Of a DNA stretch of 64,000 bases, positions 54,705 to 62,390 are shown one piece after another. Every line of letters starts with the position of its first letter. Positions within the stretch are counted from its first letter, which is position 1. The DNA lies in contig NZ_CP102332.1 of the NCBI RefSeq assembly GCF_024600715.1, positions 4,464,001 through 4,528,000 of the forward strand, read 5' to 3'. Origin of the DNA: Streptomyces changanensis. Lineage in GTDB: Bacteria > Actinomycetota > Actinomycetes > Streptomycetales > Streptomycetaceae. The position numbers and the translations under genes are program-made. The notes beneath the pieces were generated by a model. It made no database searches. It was given only the letters and a program-made list of their open reading frames with translations, and was not told where the DNA came from.

Positions 54705-56257
54705 GCCTCGACCGACGGAACCTGCTGAAGGCCGCGGCCGCCGCGGGCGTCCTCCACACCGTCTGGCCGCTCGGCCCTGGGCTGTCGCCCGCGCGGGCCC
54801 GGGAAGCGGCGGAGGCGCTGGGCGCCGTGTACGAGGCGGCGCCGTTCACCCTCGGCGTGGCCTCCGGCGACCCGACGCCCACCGGAGTGCTGCTGTGGAC
54901 GCGGCTCGCGCCCGAACCGCTCGCCGCCGAGCAGCCGCTGCCCGAGGTCGTCGAGGTCGGGTGGGTGGTCGCCGAGGACGCGGGGCTGACCCGGGTCGTC
55001 GCGCGCGGCACCGCGCCGGCCTCCGCGACCCTCGGCCACAGCGTGCACGTACCGGTCGGCGGGCTCACCCCGGGCCGCACCTACTGGTACGCCTTCACCG
55101 CCCTCGGCCGCACCAGCCGCGTCGGCCGGACGCGCACCGCGCCGGCCGGACCCGTGCCCCGGGTCCGCTTCGCCGCGGCCAACTGCCAGGCGTTCCACGA
55201 CGGGTACTACGCCGCGCACCGCGGCATCGCCCGCGAGGACGTCGACTTCGTCGTCCACCTCGGCGACTACGTCTACGAGCACGGGCCGGTCGGCGGCGAC
55301 CACGTGCGCGACCACGAGGGGCCGGCCGTCCTCACCCTCGCCGACTACCGCCGCCGCCACGCCCTCTACAAGGGCGACCCGTCCCTGCGGGACGCGCACG
55401 CCGCCCACCCGTGGTTCCTGACCTGGGACGACCACGAGGTCGTCAACGACTACAGCGGCACGGGCGGCGGGGCGCCCTTCCTCCAGCGCCGGGCCGCCGC
55501 GTACCAGGCGTGGTACGAGAACATGCCGCACCGCGACCGGTCGGCGACCTCCGCCCTCCCCGACCCGGAGATCCACCGCGTCCGCCGCTGGGGCGACCTG
55601 CTGGAGCTGACCGTCCTGGACCTGCGCTCCCACCGCTCGGCGCAGAACCTGCCCGACGGCACCATCCTGGGGGCCTCGCAGAAGGGCTGGCTCAAGGACA
55701 CGGTCGACCGGGCGCCCGACGGCTGGCACGTCTGGGCGAACTCGATCATGTTGAGCCAGCTGCGGGCCCGGCCGGGCGGCCCGTACATGTTCACCGACCA
55801 GTGGGACGGCTTCCTCGCCGAGCGGAAGGAGGTCCTCGGGCACGTCCACCGCAGCGGTCTGGAGGACCTCGTCGTCATCACGGGGGACTGGCACTCGGCC
55901 TTCGTCGACGACGTGCGCGTCGACTTCGACGACCCGTCATCGCCGCTGCTGGGCACGGAGTTCACCGCACACTCGGTGACCTCGGGGGCGTACTCCGCCG
56001 ACTGGAACGCCACGAACGGCCCCGTCATGGGGCGCGCCAACCCGCACCTGAAGTACTTCGAGGGCAACCGCTACGGCTACGACGTCTACGAGGCCACCCC
56101 GGAGCGGTTCACCGCCCACCTGCGGGTCGTCGCCGATCGGCGGGACCCGGCCTCGCCGGTCACCACGCTGACCCGGTTCCACATCGACCGGGGCAGGGCC
56201 GGCTCGTACGAGGACCCGGCCACGAAGGGCTCGCCCGCCCAGTGGCGGCGCGACTGA
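54701..56257 (+). CDS. phoD: Secreted alkaline phosphatase PhoD
   Basis: 518-residue phosphodiesterase/phosphatase. The N-terminus SLDRRNLLKAAAAAGVLHTVWPLG is a twin-arginine export signal. A PhoD N-terminal beta domain is followed by metal-site motifs: NCQAFHDGYYAAH, LGDYVYEHG, WDDHEVVNDY and TGDWHSAF. In studied PhoD enzymes Fe3+ and Ca2+ bind these residues; the protein is exported folded. GTG overlaps the previous stop. In Streptomyces such genes are usually PhoP-controlled; I see no strong pho box directly upstream. Confidence 0.93.
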   Translation: MSLDRRNLLKAAAAAGVLHTVWPLGPGLSPARAREAAEALGAVYEAAPFTLGVASGDPTPTGVLLWTRLAPEPLAAEQPLPEVVEVGWVVAEDAGLTRVVARGTAPASATLGHSVHVPVGGLTPGRTYWYAFTALGRTSRVGRTRTAPAGPVPRVRFAAANCQAFHDGYYAAHRGIAREDVDFVVHLGDYVYEHGPVGGDHVRDHEGPAVLTLADYRRRHALYKGDPSLRDAHAAHPWFLTWDDHEVVNDYSGTGGGAPFLQRRAAAYQAWYENMPHRDRSATSALPDPEIHRVRRWGDLLELTVLDLRSHRSAQNLPDGTILGASQKGWLKDTVDRAPDGWHVWANSIMLSQLRARPGGPYMFTDQWDGFLAERKEVLGHVHRSGLEDLVVITGDWHSAFVDDVRVDFDDPSSPLLGTEFTAHSVTSGAYSADWNATNGPVMGRANPHLKYFEGNRYGYDVYEATPERFTAHLRVVADRRDPASPVTTLTRFHIDRGRAGSYEDPATKGSPAQWRRD

Positions 56258-56486
56258 GGGCCCGCCGACGGACCGCCGGTGGCCCGCCGGCGGACCGCTG
56301 AGGGGCGGGGCGGTACGCGGGGGCGCTCCCTCCGCGCGGGCCTCCGCACAGTCCTCCGCACAGTCCTCGGCGCGGGCCCTCCAGAGGCGAAGGCGTCCGG
56401 GGGGCCGGGGAGGCGTGTGCGGAGGGACGTGCGTCACACCGGCGCGTGGTTCCGCAGCGCCCCGGCCCGCGCCTAGTCTCGGGGCC

Positions 56487-57455
56487 ATGTTCGCTGCCTA
56501 TGCCGCACGTATCGACCGCGATCAGCCCCTCAACGGCCTGGAGCTGGGCGACCGCCCCGAGCCCGAGGTACGGCCGGGCTGGACCACCGTCACCGTCAGG
56601 GCCGCCTCCCTCAACCACCACGACCTCTGGTCCCTGCGCGGGGTCGGCCTCCCCGAGGACAAGCTGCCGATGATCCTCGGGTGCGACGCCGCAGGCGTCG
56701 ACGAGGACGGCAACGAGGTCGTCATCCACTCCGTCATCGGCCAGACCGGGCACGGTGTCGGACCGCGCGAGCCCCGGTCCATCCTGACCGAGCGCTACCA
56801 GGGCACGTTCGCCGAGCGGGTCGCCGTGCCCGTCTGGAACGTGCTGCCGAAGCCGAAGGAGCTCAGCTTCGAGGAGGCGGCCTGCCTCCCGACGGCCTGG
56901 CTCACCGCCTACCGCATGCTCTTCACCAACGCCGGGGTCCGCCCCGGCGACTCCGTCCTCGTGCAGGGGGCGGGCGGCGGCGTGGCGACCGCCGCGATCG
57001 TCCTCGGCAAGGCCGCCGGCCTGCGCGTCTTCGCCACCAGCCGCGACGAGGCCAAGCGCAAGCGGGCGGTCGACCTCGGCGCGGTCGACGCGTTCGAGCC
57101 GGGCGCCCGGCTGCCGCAGCGCGTGGACGCGGTGATCGAGACGGTCGGCGCGGCGACGTGGTCGCACTCGGTCAAGTCGCTGAAGCCGGGCGGCACGCTC
57201 GTCATCTCCGGCGCGACCAGCGGCGACCGGCCCTCGCACGCCGAGCTGACCCGGATCTTCTTCCTGGAGCTGAAGGTCGTCGGCTCGACGATGGGCTCGA
57301 AGGACGAGCTGGAGGACCTGCTGTCCTTCTGCGCGGCCACCGGGGTCCGGCCGGTGATCGACGAGGTCCTGCCCCTCGACCGGGCGCGGGAGGGCTTCGC
57401 GAAGATGGAGTCCGGCGACCTGTTCGGGAAGGTCGTCCTCACCCCCGGTTCCTGA
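56487..57455 (+). CDS. Zinc-binding-type alcohol dehydrogenase / quinone oxidoreductase
   Basis: 322-residue MDR-superfamily oxidoreductase. The N-terminal catalytic domain (SLNHHDLWSLRG, ILGCDAAGVDEDG) and the Rossmann domain (VLVQGAGGGVATAAIVLGKAAGLRVFATSRDEAKR) are clear, with NADPH-like SRDEAKRKRA. The structural zinc cysteines are absent, so it is closer to quinone oxidoreductases than to true alcohol dehydrogenases. Substrate unknown. ATG 56487 is the first sensible start after a GGGG. Confidence 0.88.
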   Translation: MFAAYAARIDRDQPLNGLELGDRPEPEVRPGWTTVTVRAASLNHHDLWSLRGVGLPEDKLPMILGCDAAGVDEDGNEVVIHSVIGQTGHGVGPREPRSILTERYQGTFAERVAVPVWNVLPKPKELSFEEAACLPTAWLTAYRMLFTNAGVRPGDSVLVQGAGGGVATAAIVLGKAAGLRVFATSRDEAKRKRAVDLGAVDAFEPGARLPQRVDAVIETVGAATWSHSVKSLKPGGTLVISGATSGDRPSHAELTRIFFLELKVVGSTMGSKDELEDLLSFCAATGVRPVIDEVLPLDRAREGFAKMESGDLFGKVVLTPGS

Positions 57456-57538
57456 CCGCCCTCTTGATGGACCGTCAGTTCGGCTGATGGGATCTCCGGC
57501 ATCGCGCGCACGACCACCCCGCCATGCCGGAGGTCCCC

Positions 57539-59026
57539 ATGCGAACCACCGTCAGCGCCCTCCTCCTCGCCGCCCTGCTGGCCGCGGCCGCCCCGGCCCC
57601 GACCCCGCAGCGGGCGGCCCCGCCCCCGGCCCCGCAGCGGGCCGCCGGGGCGGCCACGGGCCCGGCCGCCGCGGCGCACACCGTGCCGCCGCCCGTGTCC
57701 ACCGCCCAGCCGGCGGGCATCCCGCCGCTCACCGACGACCGAGGCCGCGTCCTGACCCTGCGCGGCTGGAACGTCGAGGACAAGACCCACCGCGGTGACG
57801 CGGCCCTGTCGGCCGTCACCGAGCGCCACTTCCGCGACCTGCGGGCGCACGGCTTCGGCTTCGCCCGCCTGCTGGTCTTCTGGGACGACCTGGAGCCGCG
57901 GCGCGGCCGGTACAGCGAGGCGTACCTGCGGAAGATCGAGCGGATCCTCAACTGGGCGCACCGGTACGACGTCCGGGTCCTGATCGACGCCCACCAGGAC
58001 GTCTTCGGTCCCGCCTTCGGCCACCGCGGCATTCCGGAGTGGGCCACCCGCACCGACGGCCTGCCCTTCACCCCGCACCCGGACGACTGGTTCGCCGAGT
58101 ACTTCGAACCGGCCGTGCAGCGCGCCTTCACCCACCTGTACGAGGACGAGGACCTGCGGCGCGCGCAGACGGCGATGTGGCGGGTCCTCGCCGGCCGTCT
58201 GGGGCGGCACCCGGCGGTGCTGGGCTACGACCTGATCAACGAGCCGATGGGCGAGCTGCGCGCGGGAGAGGACCTGCCGACGGCCGCCCGCAGGATCGAG
58301 CGCGACCACCTCACCCCCCTGTACAACCGCCTCGCGGACGCCATCCGCCCCGTCGACGGCGACAGCTGGCTCTTCGTCGAACCGACCCCGATCGTCGGCG
58401 AGGGCGTCCCCACGGGGCTGGGCCGGATCGATGACCCGAAGGTCGTCTACGCCCCGCACTTCTACGACACGGCGATGGAGGCGGGCGCCGACTACGACCC
58501 GTCGGCCGGGTGGATCGAGGCGTACGAGGCGGCGGTGACGCAGTACCCGAGGACGTACCGGGTGCCGGTCGTGGTGGGGGAGTGGGGCCCGCTGAACAAC
58601 GCCCTGCCGAACATGGGCCGCTTCTACCGCGACGCGCTGGCTTCCCTGGACCGCTACAGCTCCGGCTGGGCCGGCTACGTGTGGTGCTACGGCGGCGGGT
58701 ACTGCGCCGTCGACGCGTCGGGCGCCTTCCGGACGAACAAGGAGCAGACGGCCGCGCCGTACGCGGAGGCGGTGGCGGGCCGGGTGGTCACGCGGACCCC
58801 CGAGCGGCTCGTCTACGTCGCCGGGCGCGGCGGCGCCACGGTCCTCTCGCTCCCCGCGTCGGCACACGGCTGGCGCGTGGCCGTGGAGGGGCGGGCGTGG
58901 CCGCGCACCGGGACCGTGCCGCCGGGCGCGTCGGCCCGGGTGCGGGTGCACGCGGTACCCGGGGCGCGGGTGACGGTCACCGTCTCGCCGGCGGCGCGCC
59001 GACCCCCGCTCGTCAACCATGGTTGA
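57539..59026 (+). CDS. Secreted GH5 glycosidase, endoglycoceramidase-like
   Basis: 495-residue exported family 5 glycosidase. A signal peptide (RTTVSALLLAALLAAAAPA) is followed by an Ala/Pro-rich linker to about residue 60. The catalytic TIM barrel shows RGWNVEDKTHRGD, DAHQDVFG, the acid/base Glu in GYDLINEPMGEL and the nucleophile Glu in VVVGEWGPLNN. The DAHQDVFG and VPTGL-containing loops resemble endoglycoceramidases more than cellulases, suggesting a glycolipid substrate. A beta-sandwich C-terminal domain (about 420-490) follows. ATG 57539 follows GGAGG. The final codons overlap a palindrome used by the next gene. Confidence 0.85.
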   Translation: MRTTVSALLLAALLAAAAPAPTPQRAAPPPAPQRAAGAATGPAAAAHTVPPPVSTAQPAGIPPLTDDRGRVLTLRGWNVEDKTHRGDAALSAVTERHFRDLRAHGFGFARLLVFWDDLEPRRGRYSEAYLRKIERILNWAHRYDVRVLIDAHQDVFGPAFGHRGIPEWATRTDGLPFTPHPDDWFAEYFEPAVQRAFTHLYEDEDLRRAQTAMWRVLAGRLGRHPAVLGYDLINEPMGELRAGEDLPTAARRIERDHLTPLYNRLADAIRPVDGDSWLFVEPTPIVGEGVPTGLGRIDDPKVVYAPHFYDTAMEAGADYDPSAGWIEAYEAAVTQYPRTYRVPVVVGEWGPLNNALPNMGRFYRDALASLDRYSSGWAGYVWCYGGGYCAVDASGAFRTNKEQTAAPYAEAVAGRVVTRTPERLVYVAGRGGATVLSLPASAHGWRVAVEGRAWPRTGTVPPGASARVRVHAVPGARVTVTVSPAARRPPLVNHG

Positions 59027-59027
59027 C
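59012..59027. promoter_or_regulatory. Palindrome GTCAAC-N4-GTTGAC, operator 1
   Basis: A 16-bp perfect palindrome with CATG spacer, overlapping the stop codon of the GH5 gene, 31 bp before the HTH gene start. It shares both half-sites with operator 2, centre-to-centre 27 bp. Confidence 0.85.
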
Positions 59028-59033
59028 ATGGGG

Positions 59034-59059
59034 ATGCCGTCAACGTACGTTGACGGCAT
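59034..59059. promoter_or_regulatory. 26-bp perfect palindrome, operator 2
   Basis: The arms 59034-59046 and 59047-59059 are exact inverted copies. The core GTCAAC-GTAC-GTTGAC (59039-59054) repeats the half-sites of operator 1. The palindrome covers the ATG of the HTH gene (59058), so a bound protein would block both transcription and translation start. Confidence 0.9.
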
Positions 59060-59267
59060 GACGGAAGCAACCGATCTCGCCGCACGCGCCGGCGACCGCG
59101 ACCCCCGCGTGGGGTTGCGGGCCGTGGCCGCGCTGCGGCGGCTGCTGGAGCAGCTGGAAGCCGTACAGGTCCGCAGCGCCCGCGCCCAGGGCTGGTCGTG
59201 GCAGGAGATCGCGGCCGAGCTGGGGGTCAGCCGCCAGGCCGTCCACAAGAAGCACGGGAGGCGTTGA
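59058..59267 (+). CDS. Small HTH protein, coupled to Clp_N gene
   Basis: 69-residue protein. An N-terminal helical part (LRAVAALRRLLEQLEAVQVRSARAQ) leads into a helix-turn-helix at the end: WSWQEIAAELGVSRQAVHKKHGRR (about 46-69). It is nearly only a DNA-binding domain. The ATG lies inside the 26-bp palindrome, and its stop overlaps the Clp_N ATG (TGATG), so both proteins are made together. I infer that it binds the twin palindromes and autoregulates the pair. Confidence 0.85.
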   Translation: MTEATDLAARAGDRDPRVGLRAVAALRRLLEQLEAVQVRSARAQGWSWQEIAAELGVSRQAVHKKHGRR

Positions 59268-59833
59268 TGTTCGAACGGTTCACGAAGAGCGCCCGGAGCG
59301 CCGTCAAGGGCGCGTCCGCCCACGCGGAGCGGGCGGACGCCGACGCCGTCACCGAGGAGCACCTGCTGCTCGCCCTGCTCGACCTGGACAGCGGTCCGTC
59401 CGCCGCCGCCCTCGCCGCCCTCGGCGTCACCGGCCGGCGCGTCTCGGTGGAGTCGGCCCTCGCGGAGGAGCGGCGGCGGGGCGGCCTGACGAGGGCGGAC
59501 ACCGACGCCCTGGCCGGCCTCGGCATCGACGTGACGGAGATCGTCGCGAAGGTCGAGGCGACCCACGGGACGGGCGCCCTGGCGGGCGGCCGGCGGCCCG
59601 CGCGCCGATGGTCCGGACACCGGCCCTTCACCCGCCCGGCGAAGGACGTCCTGGAGCGGTCGCTGCGCGTCGCCCTCGGCCGCGGCGACCGCCACATCGG
59701 CGACGAGCACCTGCTCCTCGCCCTCGCCGCCCGCCCGGGCGTCGTCGCGGACGTCCTCGCGGACCACGGGGCGACGTACACCGCGCTGGAGCGGGCGATG
59801 CCCGCCGGGCCCGGTACCGCCCGGGCGAGCTGA
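59267..59833 (+). CDS. Double Clp_N-domain protein without ATPase
   Basis: 188-residue protein with two Clp N-terminal repeats. The first includes EEHLLLALLDLDSGPSAAALAALG (about 30-53), the second DEHLLLALAARPGVVADVLADHG (about 145-170), joined by a basic linker. Clp_N normally sits in front of the ATPase of ClpA/ClpC chaperones and binds adaptors or substrates; here it stands alone. Following the HTH gene, with overlap, it could bind protein ligands and modulate the HTH protein. GGGAGG precedes the ATG. Confidence 0.88.
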   Translation: MFERFTKSARSAVKGASAHAERADADAVTEEHLLLALLDLDSGPSAAALAALGVTGRRVSVESALAEERRRGGLTRADTDALAGLGIDVTEIVAKVEATHGTGALAGGRRPARRWSGHRPFTRPAKDVLERSLRVALGRGDRHIGDEHLLLALAARPGVVADVLADHGATYTALERAMPAGPGTARAS

Positions 59834-59868
59834 CCGGGCCGGCCGGGCGGACCGGGTCGGCGAGCGGA

Positions 59869-59887
59869 CCGGGTCGCCCTGACCCGG
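59869..59887. terminator. Short terminator between Clp_N and PadR genes
   Basis: CCGGGTC and GACCCGG flank a 5-nt loop in the 114-bp convergent gap. Confidence 0.55.
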
Positions 59888-59947
59888 CCGGGTCGGCCCG
59901 GCCGGTTCGGCCCGCCGGGGCCGTACGTGGGGGCCGCGGGCTTCCGG

Positions 59948-60934
59948 TCACGCGTGCGGGGCGCGCAGCAGGGCGGTCACGTGGTGCGCCGCCGCCGCCA
60001 GGTGGCGGCGGGCCTCGGCGAGCTGCGCCTGCGTCACACCGTGGTCGCGGGCCGCGTCGCGGACGTCGTCGCGGAAGCGGTCCAGCAACCGCTCCAGGTC
60101 CCGGGCCGGGTCCCCGGTCGTACCGGCGTCCGCCGCCCACTCGCGCTCCCGTTCAGGTGCCGGCCCCGCCCCCGGTCCCCGCTCCGGCCCCGGCGCGGCC
60201 GGCGCCGGGTCGGTCGGCGCGGGGCCCGCCGCCGGGCCGAAGAGGCCACCCAGGCCCTTCGTGAGCTCCGTGAGCCCCTCGCGGACCCCCGCGGGCCAGT
60301 CACCCCGCGCGACGCGCTCCTGCACCCGCTGGGCGACGCGCAGCACCTCCTGGCGCGCCCGCTCCTGGGCCTCCGCCGCCTGGCGGCGCGCGGCCCGCGC
60401 CTCCTCGCGGGCGCGCCGCGACTCGTCGCGGGCCCGCCGCGTCTGCTCCCGCCACTCCCGCCCGGCCCGCCACAGTTCCTCCCCGGCGCCCTGCCACGGC
60501 TCCCCGTCCCCGCCGGGCCCCGGCGCCACCCCCCGGGCCCCGCCGCCGTCCGCCGCGCGCAGTTCGTCGCGCAACCGACCCGCCGTCCCCCGCACGTCGT
60601 CGCGGATCTCCGCCGCGAGTCCGGCGGCGAGCTCGGCGACCGACGCGTGGATCTCCCGCTCCAGGTCGGCCAGCTCGCCACCGCGCGCCGCCAGTTCGGC
60701 GCGGCCCGCCTCGGTGATCGAGTAGACCTTGCGGCCGCCCTCCGCGGCGTGCCGGACCAGCCCCTCCGCCTCCAGCTTGGCCAGGCGCGGGTAGACGGTG
60801 CCCGCCGACGGTGCGTACAGGCCCTGGAAGCGCTCCTCCAGCAGCCGGATCACCTCGTAGCCGTGGCGCGGCGCCTCGTCGAGGAGCCTCAGCAGGTAGA
60901 GCCGCAGACGGCCGTGGGCGAAGACGGAGGGCAT
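59948..60934 (-). CDS. PadR-family regulator with long C-terminal coiled coil
   Basis: 328-residue protein. The N-terminal winged helix (FAHGRLRLYLLRLLDEAPRHGYEVIRLLEERFQGLYAPSAGTVYPRLAKLEAEGLV) is PadR type. A long charged helix rich in Arg/Glu/Ala (about 165-230, EWREQTRRARDESRRAREE region) forms a coiled coil, then a Pro/Ala-rich stretch, and a terminal helix. This long extension is unusual; most PadR proteins are 110-200 residues. ATG 60934 follows AAAGG. An inverted repeat (60995-61022) lies upstream. Confidence 0.85.
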   Translation of the reverse strand: MPSVFAHGRLRLYLLRLLDEAPRHGYEVIRLLEERFQGLYAPSAGTVYPRLAKLEAEGLVRHAAEGGRKVYSITEAGRAELAARGGELADLEREIHASVAELAAGLAAEIRDDVRGTAGRLRDELRAADGGGARGVAPGPGGDGEPWQGAGEELWRAGREWREQTRRARDESRRAREEARAARRQAAEAQERARQEVLRVAQRVQERVARGDWPAGVREGLTELTKGLGGLFGPAAGPAPTDPAPAAPGPERGPGAGPAPEREREWAADAGTTGDPARDLERLLDRFRDDVRDAARDHGVTQAQLAEARRHLAAAAHHVTALLRAPHA

Positions 60935-60994
60935 GTCGCAGGACCTTTCCGAAAGGGGCGTCACCGGCCCCTTCCCGACGCTGTCGGGACGCGG

Positions 60995-61022
60995 CATATC
61001 GCGTCGACCGATACACGATATG
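60995..61022. promoter_or_regulatory. PadR-type inverted repeat upstream of PadR gene
   Basis: CATATCG (60995-61001) and CGATATG (61016-61022) are exact inverted copies; extended by a few bases to each side, 10 of 11 positions pair. It lies between the divergent PadR and hypothetical genes. Confidence 0.7.
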
Positions 61023-61081
61023 TCGCGGGAGGGGAAGGTCAAGGCCGCCGGAAACGGGCGAATTGTCCTAGCGTATGGCGC

Positions 61082-61933
61082 ATGGACGCGACAACGACGG
61101 GCGCGCTGCTGCTCTGCCGGGCCGACACCGGCGCGGTCGCCGCACCGGCCCACCTGCTGGGCGAACACGTGGTGCTCACCCCCGCGGGCCCCGGCTGGAG
61201 CGCCGTCGTTCCCGAGGGGCGACCCTGGCGCCACGGCGCGGCACCCGTCGAACGCGTCGCCACCGGCTGGGCCACCGCCCTCGCGGTGGGCACGCCCTGG
61301 CCGGTGGTCGCCCTGTGGTGGGACGGCGACCGGGCGGGCTACGCGTTGGCCTCCGGCTTCCGCAGGCCCGTCGACTACACCTGGCTCGCCGACGGCACCC
61401 CCGCGGGCGAGGACGAGGCCATGCTCACCTTCGCCGAACGCCTCGGCCTCGACCCGGTCCTCGACGTCCAGGACCTCCAGTCCCTCACCCGCGACGACCC
61501 GGACGCCGACGCCCGGGCCCGCCTGGTCGGCCTCCTCGCGGTCCTGGCCCGCCTGGGGGTGGAGCTCCCGCCCGGTGTCCAGCCCGGCGAGCCCTCGGCC
61601 CGCCTGCGCGCCGCCGCCCGGGCCCGCCCCGACAGCCGTACCGCCGAGGGCCACGGCCTCCGCGACGCCGTACGGGCCGAACTGGACGCCGTCGAGCACG
61701 GCAGGCTCGGCCCCTGGCTGCGCGGCCCGCGCGCCCGCGCCCTCGCGGCGGCCCAGCTGGCGGTCGGCCTGCCCCTCACCGCCTGGGCCCTCGCCGGCCG
61801 TGCCCCCCGCGCCGGCTGGGCCTGCGCGGGGGCACTGCTCACCCTCCGGGGCGCGCTGGGGCTCGCGTACGACCGGCTGCGCGCGGCCGGCGCACCGGCG
61901 CCCTCGCTGCCGCACCGGCCACCAGGCGGCTGA
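61082..61933 (+). CDS. Hypothetical protein with C-terminal membrane segments
   Basis: 283 residues. The first about 90 residues are beta-rich (LLLCRADTGAVAAPAHLLGEHVVLTPAGPGWSAVVPEG), followed by a soluble helical part. Near the end lie two hydrophobic segments (AAAQLAVGLPLTAWALAG and ACAGALLTLRGALGL), so it may be tail-anchored or peripheral. It is divergent from the PadR gene and may be its target. No family is recognised. Confidence 0.7.
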   Translation: MDATTTGALLLCRADTGAVAAPAHLLGEHVVLTPAGPGWSAVVPEGRPWRHGAAPVERVATGWATALAVGTPWPVVALWWDGDRAGYALASGFRRPVDYTWLADGTPAGEDEAMLTFAERLGLDPVLDVQDLQSLTRDDPDADARARLVGLLAVLARLGVELPPGVQPGEPSARLRAAARARPDSRTAEGHGLRDAVRAELDAVEHGRLGPWLRGPRARALAAAQLAVGLPLTAWALAGRAPRAGWACAGALLTLRGALGLAYDRLRAAGAPAPSLPHRPPGG

Positions 61934-61979
61934 CCGCCCGTCCCGCTGGACCGACGGACAGCCGCCCGTCCCGCTCGTC

Positions 61980-62159
61980 CTACTCGTCGTCCTCGTCGTC
62001 CAGCCGCGCCAGCCAGGTCGCCAGCCGTTCTACCGGCACCTCGAAGTCGGGGTTCAGGTCGACGAAGGTCCGTAGCTGCTCGGCGAGCCAGGCGAAGGAG
62101 ACCTCCTCCTCGCCACGCCGGCTCTCCAGCTCCTCGATGCCACGATCGGTGAAGTACAA
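61980..62159 (-). CDS. Small DUF6104-family protein
   Basis: 59-residue acidic protein that starts YFTDRGIEELESRRGEEEV and contains FAWLAEQLRTFVDLNPDFEVPVERLATWLARLDDEDDE, matching a short conserved family annotated DUF6104 in Streptomyces. It starts at TTG (62159) with AGGAG 8 bp upstream. Function unknown. Confidence 0.85.
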   Translation of the reverse strand: MYFTDRGIEELESRRGEEEVSFAWLAEQLRTFVDLNPDFEVPVERLATWLARLDDEDDE

Positions 62160-62302
62160 GACGGTGCTCCTGATTCGCCCTCGGCCGGTCGGCCGACACT
62201 GCCTCCCACCCTAGGACGGGGCACCCACCACCCCCACCGAAGGGGTCCCCCTTCCCGTACGCCGTGAGGCCCGTGCGCCGCCGCCCCGTACGCCGGTGGG
62301 CC

Positions 62303-62334
62303 GGTACGCCGGAGGGCCGGTACGCCGGAGGGCC
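62303..62334. repeat. Two tandem copies of a 16-bp unit
   Basis: GGTACGCCGGAGGGCC occurs twice in direct tandem just before the kgd terminator, whose stem starts within the second copy. A third degenerate copy precedes it. Confidence 0.75.
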
Positions 62335-62370
62335 CGGCACCCGTGGGTCACGGGTGCCGGGCCCTCCGGC
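62324..62370. terminator. Terminator after kgd
   Basis: A perfect 22-bp stem (62324-62345 with 62349-62370) with a 3-nt loop, 21 bp past the kgd stop. One of the strongest hairpins in the window. Confidence 0.92.
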
Positions 62371-62390
62371 CGTGCGTACGGTGCCGCCGG

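Noticed and set aside
56909..59767. 952-codon open frame antisense to oxidoreductase, GH5 and Clp_N genes
   Set aside because: It spans several real genes and their operators, with no coding signature.
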